Shown one piece after another: positions 19,543 to 27,375 of a stretch of DNA of 64,000 nucleotides; within the stretch, counting starts at the first letter, position 1, and the number at the start of each line of letters is the position of its first letter. The notes beneath the pieces were generated by a model. It saw only the letters and a list, made by a program, of their open reading frames with translations, was not told where the DNA came from and searched no databases. The position numbers and the translations under genes were made by a program. This stretch comes from JAFAHD01 sp035654355 (GTDB lineage Bacteria; Vulcanimicrobiota; Vulcanimicrobiia; Eremiobacterales; Eremiobacteraceae), in NCBI GenBank assembly GCA_035654355.1, contig DASRXC010000078.1, forward strand, positions 1 to 64,000, read 5' to 3'.

Positions 19543-20010
19543 TTGAGCGGTCGCGCGCATATTCTCGCCTGGATCGCGTTCCTGGTTGCGCTTAACGGCT
19601 TCTCGCCGTGCGCGTCAGCCGATTCACCCGCCGGCCTTGCATTTCTCGCAGGGGCCGGACTGCCGCGTGCCGTCTATTACGGCGATTGCGGGCTCGATCT
19701 GCCGAGCGTCGTGACCTTTCAAAGCAACTTCACCTCATCGACGAGCCTGCGCGTCACGAGCCGATACGATTACGTCGCCTTCGATCCACGGTTGCCCGAA
19801 TCGACGATTCTCGCCGTCCCCATGACGCAGGTCTCCGCTCTGAACTATCGCGGCAGCGTCGACGTCGGCGCAGAGGCATTCGCATATCTGCGCGGCGGAG
19901 ACGGCATCATGCGTTATTCCGTGTCGGCGATCGACGCGTACGGCGCAGCTGTCGCCGGACCGTCGGGCACGATCGCAGTCTACGCCTGCGCGCGTCTAAG
20001 CGCGAAGTGA
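19543..20010 (+). CDS. Secreted hypothetical protein
   Basis: The 155 aa product has a TTG start at 19543 set by an ideal ribosome site (AAGGAGG, 7 nt spacing). A signal peptide (about 1-26) precedes a small beta-rich domain with the Cys pair DCGL and YACARL at its two ends. No family is recognised. Its 3' end overlaps the convergent decarboxylase by 15 bp. Confidence 0.7.
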   Translation: MSGRAHILAWIAFLVALNGFSPCASADSPAGLAFLAGAGLPRAVYYGDCGLDLPSVVTFQSNFTSSTSLRVTSRYDYVAFDPRLPESTILAVPMTQVSALNYRGSVDVGAEAFAYLRGGDGIMRYSVSAIDAYGAAVAGPSGTIAVYACARLSAK

Positions 20011-21417
20011 AGGCCAGCGCTCGATAGCTTCGATCAGATCATCGACGATCGCGCTGTGCTCGGGCTTCATAAGCACGCAGCGCACGACCGCACACCCGTC
20101 CTCATTCCACTCGAGATCCGGTAGAGCCAGCGAACCGAACGCTTTGCCGACGCGCCACTTGGCGACATAAAATGGACGGCTCTGGTCCGACATGAGCGCG
20201 TCGAAGATCGCTTCGGTTCTCCGAGAGACCTCGCTGACAGCGGCACGTTCGCCGGCGCGCAACGGCGCCAACGTCACGATGTCGAGCTGCGGTTCGACGA
20301 CGGGCGCGAGCAAGCCATTGCGGCGAGCGCGAGCGTCCATCGTAAGCGCGGAGAGCCGGCACGCGAGCAGCACCGGCCCCAGCCCCTGATCCTTGCGCAA
20401 AGGCAGCGCGCGCAGCGTGGTCCACAACGCCGCGGCTGCCGCGCCCGAGCGCGAGCATTCGAGGCTGATCTCGCCCATGTGAAGATCGCCTGATGTGAAG
20501 TATGTGTATGGCGAGTCGTGTTTGTACAGTGCGCCGACGCGAGGATCCGCGAACAGAATGCACCCGCAGCCGTACGGCTGGAGCCCATGTTTGTGCGGGT
20601 CGGTCGCGATCGAGTCGCAATCCTTGAGCGCGGCCCACGCCGGCGCATCGAGCTGCGCGCGCGGATCCGGAGCAATGAGCGAGAAGAAGCCACCGTAGGA
20701 CGCGTCCGCGTGCACGCGCCATCCGCGCCCGCGCGCGAGCCGCACCACCGCATCGACGGCATCGATCGCGCCGGCTGCGGTCGTGCCGGGGGTCACGACG
20801 ACGGTGCCGACCTCGTCATCATAGCGGGCGAGCGCGTCGAGATCCATCCGGCCGCGCGCATCGACCGGGATGACCGCAGTCGGAACGCTGAGGACCTCGC
20901 ACATGCGCCCTTGCGTGTAATGCGCTTCGCTCGAAAACACAATCCGTTTCCCCGGCTTGAGGCGCGAAGCGACCCACAACGCTTCGAGATTCGCGATCGT
21001 ACCGGAACTGGTGAGATGGCCAAGATGCTCGCCATAACCGAACATGCGCGCCATATCAGCCACGACTTCTTTTTCTAACTCGGCGGTCGCCGGCCCGCCG
21101 TCGAGCGCGTGGTTGTTCGGATTAATGCGCGCGGCGGCGAGATAGGCAGCCAGCGCTATCGGGTGCGGCGGCTTGAGCATCTGCCCGGCGTAATCGGGAT
21201 GGAAGAATGGATAGTTGTCGTGCAGGCGCTCGACCAACGCGTCGATGGCCGCACGCGCGGCCTGAGCATCGACCTCGAGTTCAGTCGCGCGCTCGAATGG
21301 ACGCCACTGCTGCTCCCACGCAGCGACGCCATCCAGCGCCTGGTTCAAGAGTTCCCGGAATTGGGCTTCGCGCGCAGATGAATCCGACGAACGGTCGAAC
21401 GAATTCGACCGTGCCAC
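19996..21417 (-). CDS. PLP-dependent group II amino-acid decarboxylase
   Basis: The 473 aa protein has the fold-type I decarboxylase features. The PLP lysine is in TDPHKHGLQPYG, HLTSSGTIANLEAL binds the phosphate, and HADASYGGFF carries the PLP-pairing aspartate. Family members decarboxylate aromatic amino acids, glutamate or related substrates; the substrate cannot be read from the sequence. The start is taken as GTG at 21417, 8 bp after the helicase stop; an in-frame TTG near 21350 is an alternative. It is co-directional with the SWIM/SNF2 helicase and probably cotranscribed. Confidence 0.88.
   Translation of the reverse strand: MARSNSFDRSSDSSAREAQFRELLNQALDGVAAWEQQWRPFERATELEVDAQAARAAIDALVERLHDNYPFFHPDYAGQMLKPPHPIALAAYLAAARINPNNHALDGGPATAELEKEVVADMARMFGYGEHLGHLTSSGTIANLEALWVASRLKPGKRIVFSSEAHYTQGRMCEVLSVPTAVIPVDARGRMDLDALARYDDEVGTVVVTPGTTAAGAIDAVDAVVRLARGRGWRVHADASYGGFFSLIAPDPRAQLDAPAWAALKDCDSIATDPHKHGLQPYGCGCILFADPRVGALYKHDSPYTYFTSGDLHMGEISLECSRSGAAAAALWTTLRALPLRKDQGLGPVLLACRLSALTMDARARRNGLLAPVVEPQLDIVTLAPLRAGERAAVSEVSRRTEAIFDALMSDQSRPFYVAKWRVGKAFGSLALPDLEWNEDGCAVVRCVLMKPEHSAIVDDLIEAIERWPSLRA
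21391..21412. repeat. Palindromic hairpin sharing arms with the tRNA-Leu hairpin
   Basis: ACGGTCGAA-CGAA-TTCGACCGT is a perfect 9 bp inverted repeat. Its inner CGGTCGAA/TTCGACCG arms match the hairpin at 14505-14526. Here it lies inside the first codons of the decarboxylase if the GTG start is right. Confidence 0.45.
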
Positions 21418-21425
21418 GGGGTCAG

Positions 21426-24400
21426 CTACTCCGTGACGGCGGAGAAGAGGTCGTCGAGGTCCTCGCGCGTGAGGCTCTTGGCGAACGCCGCGTCGCTGGC
21501 GACGACGGAGTCCGCCAGCGCTTGCTTGCGCTGCTGCAGTGCTTGGATCTTCTGCTCGACCGAGCCGATCGTCACCAGGCGATACGCGGTCACGGGTTTG
21601 GTCTGCCCGATGCGGTGCGTGCGATCGATGGCTTGGCGTTCGATCGCGGGATTCCACCACGGATCGTACAGGACGACGTAGTCAGCTTCAGTGACGGTCA
21701 ACCCGACCCCGCCCGCTTTGAGGCTCATGAGGAAGACCGGCGGTCCATCCTCGCGTTTGAAGTCGTCGAGCACCTTCGCGCGGTTCTTGGTCGTGCCGTC
21801 GAGGTACGAATACGCGAGCTTGCGCGCGTCGAACGACTCGCGAATAATGCCGAGCATCTCGGTGAACGACGAGAACACCAGCACGCGGTGGCCGGACTCG
21901 ACGATGGATTCTACCAGCTCCAGGAACGCGGAGAACTTGCCCGAGGCGTCTTCGTCCTCGCGCCAGTGCTCGCCGACCAAGCCCGGATGATTGCAGATCT
22001 GTCGCAGTTTGGTGAGCGCTGCGAGGATCGAGAGCTGCGCACGGCCGATGCCGTGCTCGTCGACTTCGCGCATGATCTCGCGCCGCGCGCGTAAGACGAC
22101 TTCCTTGTACGCTTTTCGTTGCGATTGCGTCATCTCGCATTCGATCGTCTGCTCGGTGCGCGAAGGCAGATCGGCCGCTACTTGCTGCTTGAGGCGGCGG
22201 ATCATGAACGGCTGGACGCGCTTGGCGAGACGCGTCTGCTTCTCGGCGTCGCCGTCGCGCATGATCGGCGTCTCGAACGTGCCGCGGAAATGGCTCTCGT
22301 TGCCGAGCAGTCCGGGCATGACAAAATCCATGATCGACCATAGGTCGAGGACGGAGTTCTCGATCGGCGTGCCCGTCAGAGCAAGTCGCTGGTCGGAACG
22401 CAGCGATTTGATGACCTGCGAGATCTTGGCTTGCGGGTTCTTGATCTGCTGCGCTTCGTCGAGCACGACCGTGCGGAACGGGATCTTCGCCAGGCTTTCC
22501 GCATCGCGCCGCGCCAGCGCGTAGGAGGTTACGAGCAGGTCGAATTTGTCCGCGCTGTTATAGACGTCTTCGCGCCCGGCACCGGCCGAAAGCAACTGGA
22601 CTTTGAGCTCAGGCGTGAAGCGCGCTACCTCGCCGACCCACGTGTGCGTGACCGACGTCGGACACACGATTAGGTTCGGTGAACTGCCGCGCGCTTGGCG
22701 CTCGCGCTCCAAATAGGAGAGCACCTGCAGCGTCTTCCCGAGGCCCATGTCGTCGGCCAAGATGCCGCCGAACGCGTAGCGCCCCAGATAGGCTAGAAAA
22801 TCCAGGCCGCGCCGTTGATACGGCCGCAAGATCTTGGCGAGATGTTTCGGCGGATCACACTCCTCGATGCCCGAGAAGTTGCGCACCGCTTCGCGCAGCT
22901 CGCGCAATTGCTCCGGTAGCTGCGTGTCGCCGCACGCCTTGGCGAGATCGTCGTAAACCGACAGCATTTGTGCAGCCGACAGACGCGCAGTGCCGCCGCG
23001 CTCGAGGCCGCCGCCGAATCCACCGGTCGCTTCGCGCAAGAGCGCGAAGGACGAAAGATCGATGAACTGCCCGTCCGAGAGACGATGGTAGCGTCCGGTG
23101 CTCTGCCACAGCGCCTTGATGTCATCGGGCGAGAGCTTTTGGCCGTCGAGCAGCAGCTCAACGGAAATCTCGAGCCAATCGATCGGCCCGAACAAGTTCG
23201 CAGCGCCCTTCGCGGCCTTTTCCTTCTTCGCGGCTTTGTTCTCGTCGCCGTCGACTTTGACGGAGACCTGCAGCACCTTGGGTCCTTCGGCGAGCGACTT
23301 CACCGTGTCGTCCATGTCGAGCTGATAATCGGCACGCCACGCCGGCAACGTCTCCGTGCCGAACTGATAGGCCGCGTCAGTCGGCTCGATACGCCAGGCC
23401 GTTTCATCGTAGTGCGGCACTGTGTCATCCGGATGCAGCGCCGCTAACTGCTCGTAGGCGTCGCGCGCAGGCCGGCAACCCACTCCCTCGATGCGGCTGC
23501 GCAAGCGGTGCGCGAGCTCCGGCGTGCAATATGCGTAGCGCGCCTCGGCGCCTTTCTTGCCGCTATCGACACGCTGCAGCGGGTTGAAATCTTGCGGCGT
23601 CACGCGCCAGTTGGCGCCGCTGCGTGCATCTTCGATCGACGCCTCGACGGTGATGCCGTCGCCTTGCCAACGCAACCGCACGAGCGACTGCAGCGACATG
23701 TCGTCCGGCAGGACCATGAGCGCGGCCGCAGTGTCGCGATCGAGGAAGCGGTGCGCGCGCTCCAGGAACACCGGGATCTCACTCGCGGTGATGCGCACGC
23801 TGCCCGCCGACATGCGCTCGACGATGCGCAGGCTGAAGCTGCCATCGTGCAGATAGAACGTGCCGCCGTCGAACAGCCAGGCCGGGGTCCCGTCGATGGG
23901 CCGCACCGCCGAAACGTCGACGGTCGAAGCATCGGGCCGGATGAACGTTCCGGACAACTCGAGATCGCCGTGCTCGTCGCGCGGCCCTGACAAGCGCAGG
24001 TGCAGCGGCGCAAGCGCGATCCGGACCGCCGGCATCTCGGAGGGATGGGCGCCAAGGTGATCGTCGTAGCGCACGCGCGGGTGTGCGATCAAGCGCAGCA
24101 ACAGCTGCGCGAAGTTGTTGGTGAGTGCTTTGGTCTGCTCGCTCGTCGCACGGGCCAACGCATAGTCAGCGGGCGTGCCGAACATCGACCCGAGCGTTGC
24201 GTCGGCGAGAAGAGCAGAATCGTGGCGATCCCACTCTTCACCGGTCAGATTCGCCTGCCGGGTCGTGCGATACAGCTGTTGCAGATCGGCATGCGTGCGC
24301 GCGACACCGTGCAGCTTGGGCGCGTCAAGACAGAGGCGCGCGTAGAACACGCCCAGCCGCTCGTCGAAGCCGACCACTACCCAGAGACGTCGCCGCGGCG

Positions 24401-24962
24401 TGACGCTCTCGTGGTGAGGCGTGAGCAGATCGAGCAAGTCCGAGCGTGCCGGGGCGACCGCGGTCGCCGCACCATTGCCATGCCCGTCGCCATTGGTGGA
24501 CGGCTTCCCGGCGGCAGCGCTATGGCCGTTCCCTGCCGCCGCGGGCAAAGGAGCGGGCGGTGCGGCCGGCGCTTCGACGTCGCGAGTCGACAGCTCGATA
24601 AGGGTGTAGAGCGCGGCGACCGCGTGCTTGCAATCGTAGCCGTAGCGGCACGTACAGTTGCAGCGCATGCCAAGCGGCAACCGCGATGCGTCGCGCGTCA
24701 GCGTCGTTGTGTGCGTCTCTGTGTCAGCGACGGTCCCGACGATATCGTTGCGGCGCAGATTCAAAGAACGGACCTTGCTGCGTTGAAACGCGGCAAGGCC
24801 CTGCGCGATGATCGTCTTCGGAAATGTGCCGTCGATCGAGGCCTGCGTCGGAATGTGCGACTGCCACGCTCCGAGCGGTGGCCCTCCGCGGTCCGGCGCA
24901 ACACCCTCTTCAAAACGAAGCATAACAGGTTGTGCGGACTTGGTAGAAGCGCGGACAGCCAT
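21426..24962 (-). CDS. SWIM zinc finger / SNF2-family helicase
   Basis: The 1178 aa protein has a SWIM zinc finger near residues 98-120 (CNCTCRYGYDCKHA), a large family-specific middle region (about 250-650), and the SNF2 ATPase. Motif I DDMGLGKTLQ is at about residue 739, motif II VLDEAQQI follows, GTPIENS is motif III, and the helicase C lobe fills the last about 180 residues (GGVGLTV, RTHRIGQTKP). Such enzymes remodel or translocate on DNA and occur in many bacteria with little known physiology. The ATG at 24962 (MAVRAS) has GGAA upstream; the open frame before it reads as non-coding. Confidence 0.93.
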   Translation of the reverse strand: MAVRASTKSAQPVMLRFEEGVAPDRGGPPLGAWQSHIPTQASIDGTFPKTIIAQGLAAFQRSKVRSLNLRRNDIVGTVADTETHTTTLTRDASRLPLGMRCNCTCRYGYDCKHAVAALYTLIELSTRDVEAPAAPPAPLPAAAGNGHSAAAGKPSTNGDGHGNGAATAVAPARSDLLDLLTPHHESVTPRRRLWVVVGFDERLGVFYARLCLDAPKLHGVARTHADLQQLYRTTRQANLTGEEWDRHDSALLADATLGSMFGTPADYALARATSEQTKALTNNFAQLLLRLIAHPRVRYDDHLGAHPSEMPAVRIALAPLHLRLSGPRDEHGDLELSGTFIRPDASTVDVSAVRPIDGTPAWLFDGGTFYLHDGSFSLRIVERMSAGSVRITASEIPVFLERAHRFLDRDTAAALMVLPDDMSLQSLVRLRWQGDGITVEASIEDARSGANWRVTPQDFNPLQRVDSGKKGAEARYAYCTPELAHRLRSRIEGVGCRPARDAYEQLAALHPDDTVPHYDETAWRIEPTDAAYQFGTETLPAWRADYQLDMDDTVKSLAEGPKVLQVSVKVDGDENKAAKKEKAAKGAANLFGPIDWLEISVELLLDGQKLSPDDIKALWQSTGRYHRLSDGQFIDLSSFALLREATGGFGGGLERGGTARLSAAQMLSVYDDLAKACGDTQLPEQLRELREAVRNFSGIEECDPPKHLAKILRPYQRRGLDFLAYLGRYAFGGILADDMGLGKTLQVLSYLERERQARGSSPNLIVCPTSVTHTWVGEVARFTPELKVQLLSAGAGREDVYNSADKFDLLVTSYALARRDAESLAKIPFRTVVLDEAQQIKNPQAKISQVIKSLRSDQRLALTGTPIENSVLDLWSIMDFVMPGLLGNESHFRGTFETPIMRDGDAEKQTRLAKRVQPFMIRRLKQQVAADLPSRTEQTIECEMTQSQRKAYKEVVLRARREIMREVDEHGIGRAQLSILAALTKLRQICNHPGLVGEHWREDEDASGKFSAFLELVESIVESGHRVLVFSSFTEMLGIIRESFDARKLAYSYLDGTTKNRAKVLDDFKREDGPPVFLMSLKAGGVGLTVTEADYVVLYDPWWNPAIERQAIDRTHRIGQTKPVTAYRLVTIGSVEQKIQALQQRKQALADSVVASDAAFAKSLTREDLDDLFSAVTE

Positions 24963-25296
24963 ACTTGTTTCCAGTTCGCCGCGAGTGCTTTGCCTCCCGC
25001 CTCTTCGGTCTCCAAGATTCTCTGCTGCGCCGCAGCGAGCGGCGAGGAAAACACTTCTCAGTCTGTGCAAAAGGTGAAGGATTTAGGCGGCGCGCCGCCG
25101 ATTGCGCGCCGCCGAACGACGCTGGGAAACGCCGCGGCGGAGCGGACGCGACGCGACCCGCGTCTTCGCGCGCACAAAACGGACCTAGCAAGCGGCGCGT
25201 GCGCGAGGGCGCCGCCGAGCATTGGCCGAACGCACGGCGTGTCGAGCGTACCCTCGTGACGCTTTCGGCATTTCCATTCGACGGAGGAATCGCATT
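24963..25296. other. Divergent intergenic region with one strong hairpin
   Basis: About 334 bp separate the helicase start from a divergent secreted-protein gene. It must hold both promoters, but I see no convincing -35/-10 pairs. The one clear structure is a perfect 10 bp inverted repeat at 25086-25113 (GGCGGCGCGC, 8 nt loop, GCGCGCCGCC) without a T tract. I see no credible small gene here. Confidence 0.5.
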
Positions 25297-26196
25297 ATGC
25301 AGCGCGCATCGCGAACTCTCTTCTTCGCATTGGCAGCGGGCGTCGCCGCGGTCGGTGCGGCGGCCATTCCACTGTTCGCGAGCGGCGCGACGCCGACGCA
25401 ACTCACGTGGACGACGACGACGACGACGAAGATGGGTGGTCCGGCGGCCATGTTCTTCCACCCCAAACCCACAAGCGAGACGACGATCATCGGTCCGCAG
25501 CGCATGCGCTCGGACAGTGAGAACGGCACGCAGATACTGCAGTGTGATACCAAGCGCATCATCAATGCAGACAACAACAAGAAGACGTATTGGGTGATGA
25601 CGTTCGACCAGTACAAGGCGGCGATGGCCGCTTCCGTGGCCAAGGCGCAGCAGGAGATGAAACAGTACTCACCGCCGCCGAGCCAGCCGAATCCGTCGGG
25701 ATCGCCGATCCAAGGCAGCGGTGGTGTGACGATCACCGTCAACACGGTGAACGATCCAACCACCCGGCAGATCTTCGGTATGACAGCGCACCACGTCACC
25801 GAGACGATCACCGGCACGTCGAACGGCACCGGCCAATGCCCGAACGGCGAGATCGGGTCGATGACCAACGACGAGTGGTACGTCGCCAACCCGGTCACGA
25901 TCACGTGCGCGGTGCCGAGGCCGACGACGATGCCGCAGATGCCGAACATGCCCACCGGCGCTGGTGGCAAAGGCAGCAATCCGTGCCTCGGTCAATTCCA
26001 GATGCAGGCCACCGGCAAAGCGCACAGCCAGGACCGGTTCGCGCTGATACAAGATACGACGATGACCCTGGGCTTCAAGTTCACCATTCACGAAGAGGTC
26101 ACGCAGTTCGAGAACCAGCCTTACAACCCGTCATCGTTCGATCCGCCCGCTGGCTATACCCAAGTCCCTGCGCCAACCGACTTCACGAAGCAGTAG
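25297..26196 (+). CDS. Secreted hypothetical protein
   Basis: The 299 aa product from the ATG at 25297 has GGAGG 9 nt upstream and a signal peptide (about 1-30). The mature part has Thr-rich strands (WTTTTTTK), a Pro/Ser linker (about 125-145) and Met/Pro-rich stretches (about 210-230, TTMPQMPNMP). Cys residues at LQCD, GQCP, ITCAV and NPCLG could form two disulfides. No family is recognised. It is 36 bp upstream of the MBL-like/cupin fusion. Confidence 0.75.
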   Translation: MQRASRTLFFALAAGVAAVGAAAIPLFASGATPTQLTWTTTTTTKMGGPAAMFFHPKPTSETTIIGPQRMRSDSENGTQILQCDTKRIINADNNKKTYWVMTFDQYKAAMAASVAKAQQEMKQYSPPPSQPNPSGSPIQGSGGVTITVNTVNDPTTRQIFGMTAHHVTETITGTSNGTGQCPNGEIGSMTNDEWYVANPVTITCAVPRPTTMPQMPNMPTGAGGKGSNPCLGQFQMQATGKAHSQDRFALIQDTTMTLGFKFTIHEEVTQFENQPYNPSSFDPPAGYTQVPAPTDFTKQ

Positions 26197-26232
26197 AGCG
26201 TCCAACAGGATTGACCGCGGGGCGCACCGCAC

Positions 26233-27348
26233 ATGCGTCCCGTGCAACCCCTTTCGATCCCTGGCACCTTCATGTGGTCGGTATGGCAACCAGACCGCAA
26301 CGTGTTCTTCAATTCGCATTTCCTCGTACGCAAGGGCGGCAATATCGCCGTCGATCCGTTAGCATGGACGCCCGAAGACGAGACGCATATGCGAGAGCGC
26401 GGTGGCATCACGTGGATCGTCGTCACGAATCGCGATCACGAGCGCCGGTCGCGCGATCTTGCAAAGGTTTTCGGCGCGAAGATCTGCGCGAGCGAGCGTG
26501 ACGCGCCGCTGCTCTCGGGTCCAGTCGATCAGGTCCTATGTGAGGGTGGCCGGCCCTTCGTGCAGCATGACGCGCCGCAACAAGAAGCGTTTGCCGGCAT
26601 CCGGGTGGTCGAGCTCGAGGGTTTGAAATCGCCTGGCGAAATCGCGCTACATCTGCCAGAGCACAAGGCAGCGATCGTGGGCGACGCGCTGTGGGGAGAC
26701 CCCGCGGGAAGCGTGCGGCTTCTTGCGGACGAGAAACTCCTCGATCCGGTCAAAGCGGTGCTCTCGCTGCGCAAGCTATGGGCGTTGCAGTTGGAGGCGC
26801 TGCTCGTCGGCGACGGCATGTCGATCCTGCATGGCGCCGATGGAGCGATCGGACGTTATCTGGAATCGCGCCGTGACGTCTACGTCAATCGCATCAATAT
26901 CGATGAAGCGCCGGCAGAGTCGTTCGTCGAGACCAGCCCGAACGGCACACGCTTTTCGGGAACCGAGCGCGAGATCGGATTGTACATCGGTGCGCGCAAG
27001 CTCGGGTACCGGGTGACCACGATGGAGCCCGGCTCTCGCTACTGCCCGATGCACATGCACACGCGCGAAGAAGAGATGTTCTTAGTCTGGGAAGGCACGG
27101 CGACGATCCGCACGCCGCGCGGCGACATCGTGTGTCGGCGCGGCGATTTCATTAGCTTTCCAGTCGGAGAACGTGGAACGCATCAGCTAGCCAACACATC
27201 GGATGCGCCCTGCACGGTGTTGCTGCTCGGCTGGGCGGACCCCGACGAGGTCTGCTACTATCCCGATTCCGACAAAGTCATGATCGACGCGCTTGGACCC
27301 ATCATCCTGCGGGCAAAGCCGACGCTCGAATATCTCGACGGCGAATAA
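26233..27348 (+). CDS. Metallo-beta-lactamase-like / cupin fusion protein
   Basis: The 371 aa protein appears to have two parts. Residues about 1-210 follow the metallo-beta-lactamase fold pattern (HFLVRKGGNIAVDPLAW, then a strand ending IVVTNRDHERRS), but the HXHXDH motif is reduced to NRDHER, so full metal binding is unlikely. Residues about 250-345 are a cupin with the metal motif PMHMHTREEEMFLVWEG and the second-motif sequence ERGTHQLAN. The fold calls rest on pattern recognition; the cupin is the more secure. It has no signal peptide. The function is unknown; it could sense or process a small ligand. Confidence 0.75.
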   Translation: MRPVQPLSIPGTFMWSVWQPDRNVFFNSHFLVRKGGNIAVDPLAWTPEDETHMRERGGITWIVVTNRDHERRSRDLAKVFGAKICASERDAPLLSGPVDQVLCEGGRPFVQHDAPQQEAFAGIRVVELEGLKSPGEIALHLPEHKAAIVGDALWGDPAGSVRLLADEKLLDPVKAVLSLRKLWALQLEALLVGDGMSILHGADGAIGRYLESRRDVYVNRINIDEAPAESFVETSPNGTRFSGTEREIGLYIGARKLGYRVTTMEPGSRYCPMHMHTREEEMFLVWEGTATIRTPRGDIVCRRGDFISFPVGERGTHQLANTSDAPCTVLLLGWADPDEVCYYPDSDKVMIDALGPIILRAKPTLEYLDGE

Positions 27349-27375
27349 CAGCCGCGCGCGAAGAACGGGCGCCCG

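Noticed and set aside
25086..25113. Intrinsic terminator
   Set aside because: The 10 bp stem is strong, but no T tract follows on either strand, and it lies between two divergent promoters.
24000..25259. Open frame of about 419 codons on the plus strand
   Set aside because: Overlaps the SWIM/SNF2 gene on the other strand and reads as Arg/Ala-rich shadow sequence.
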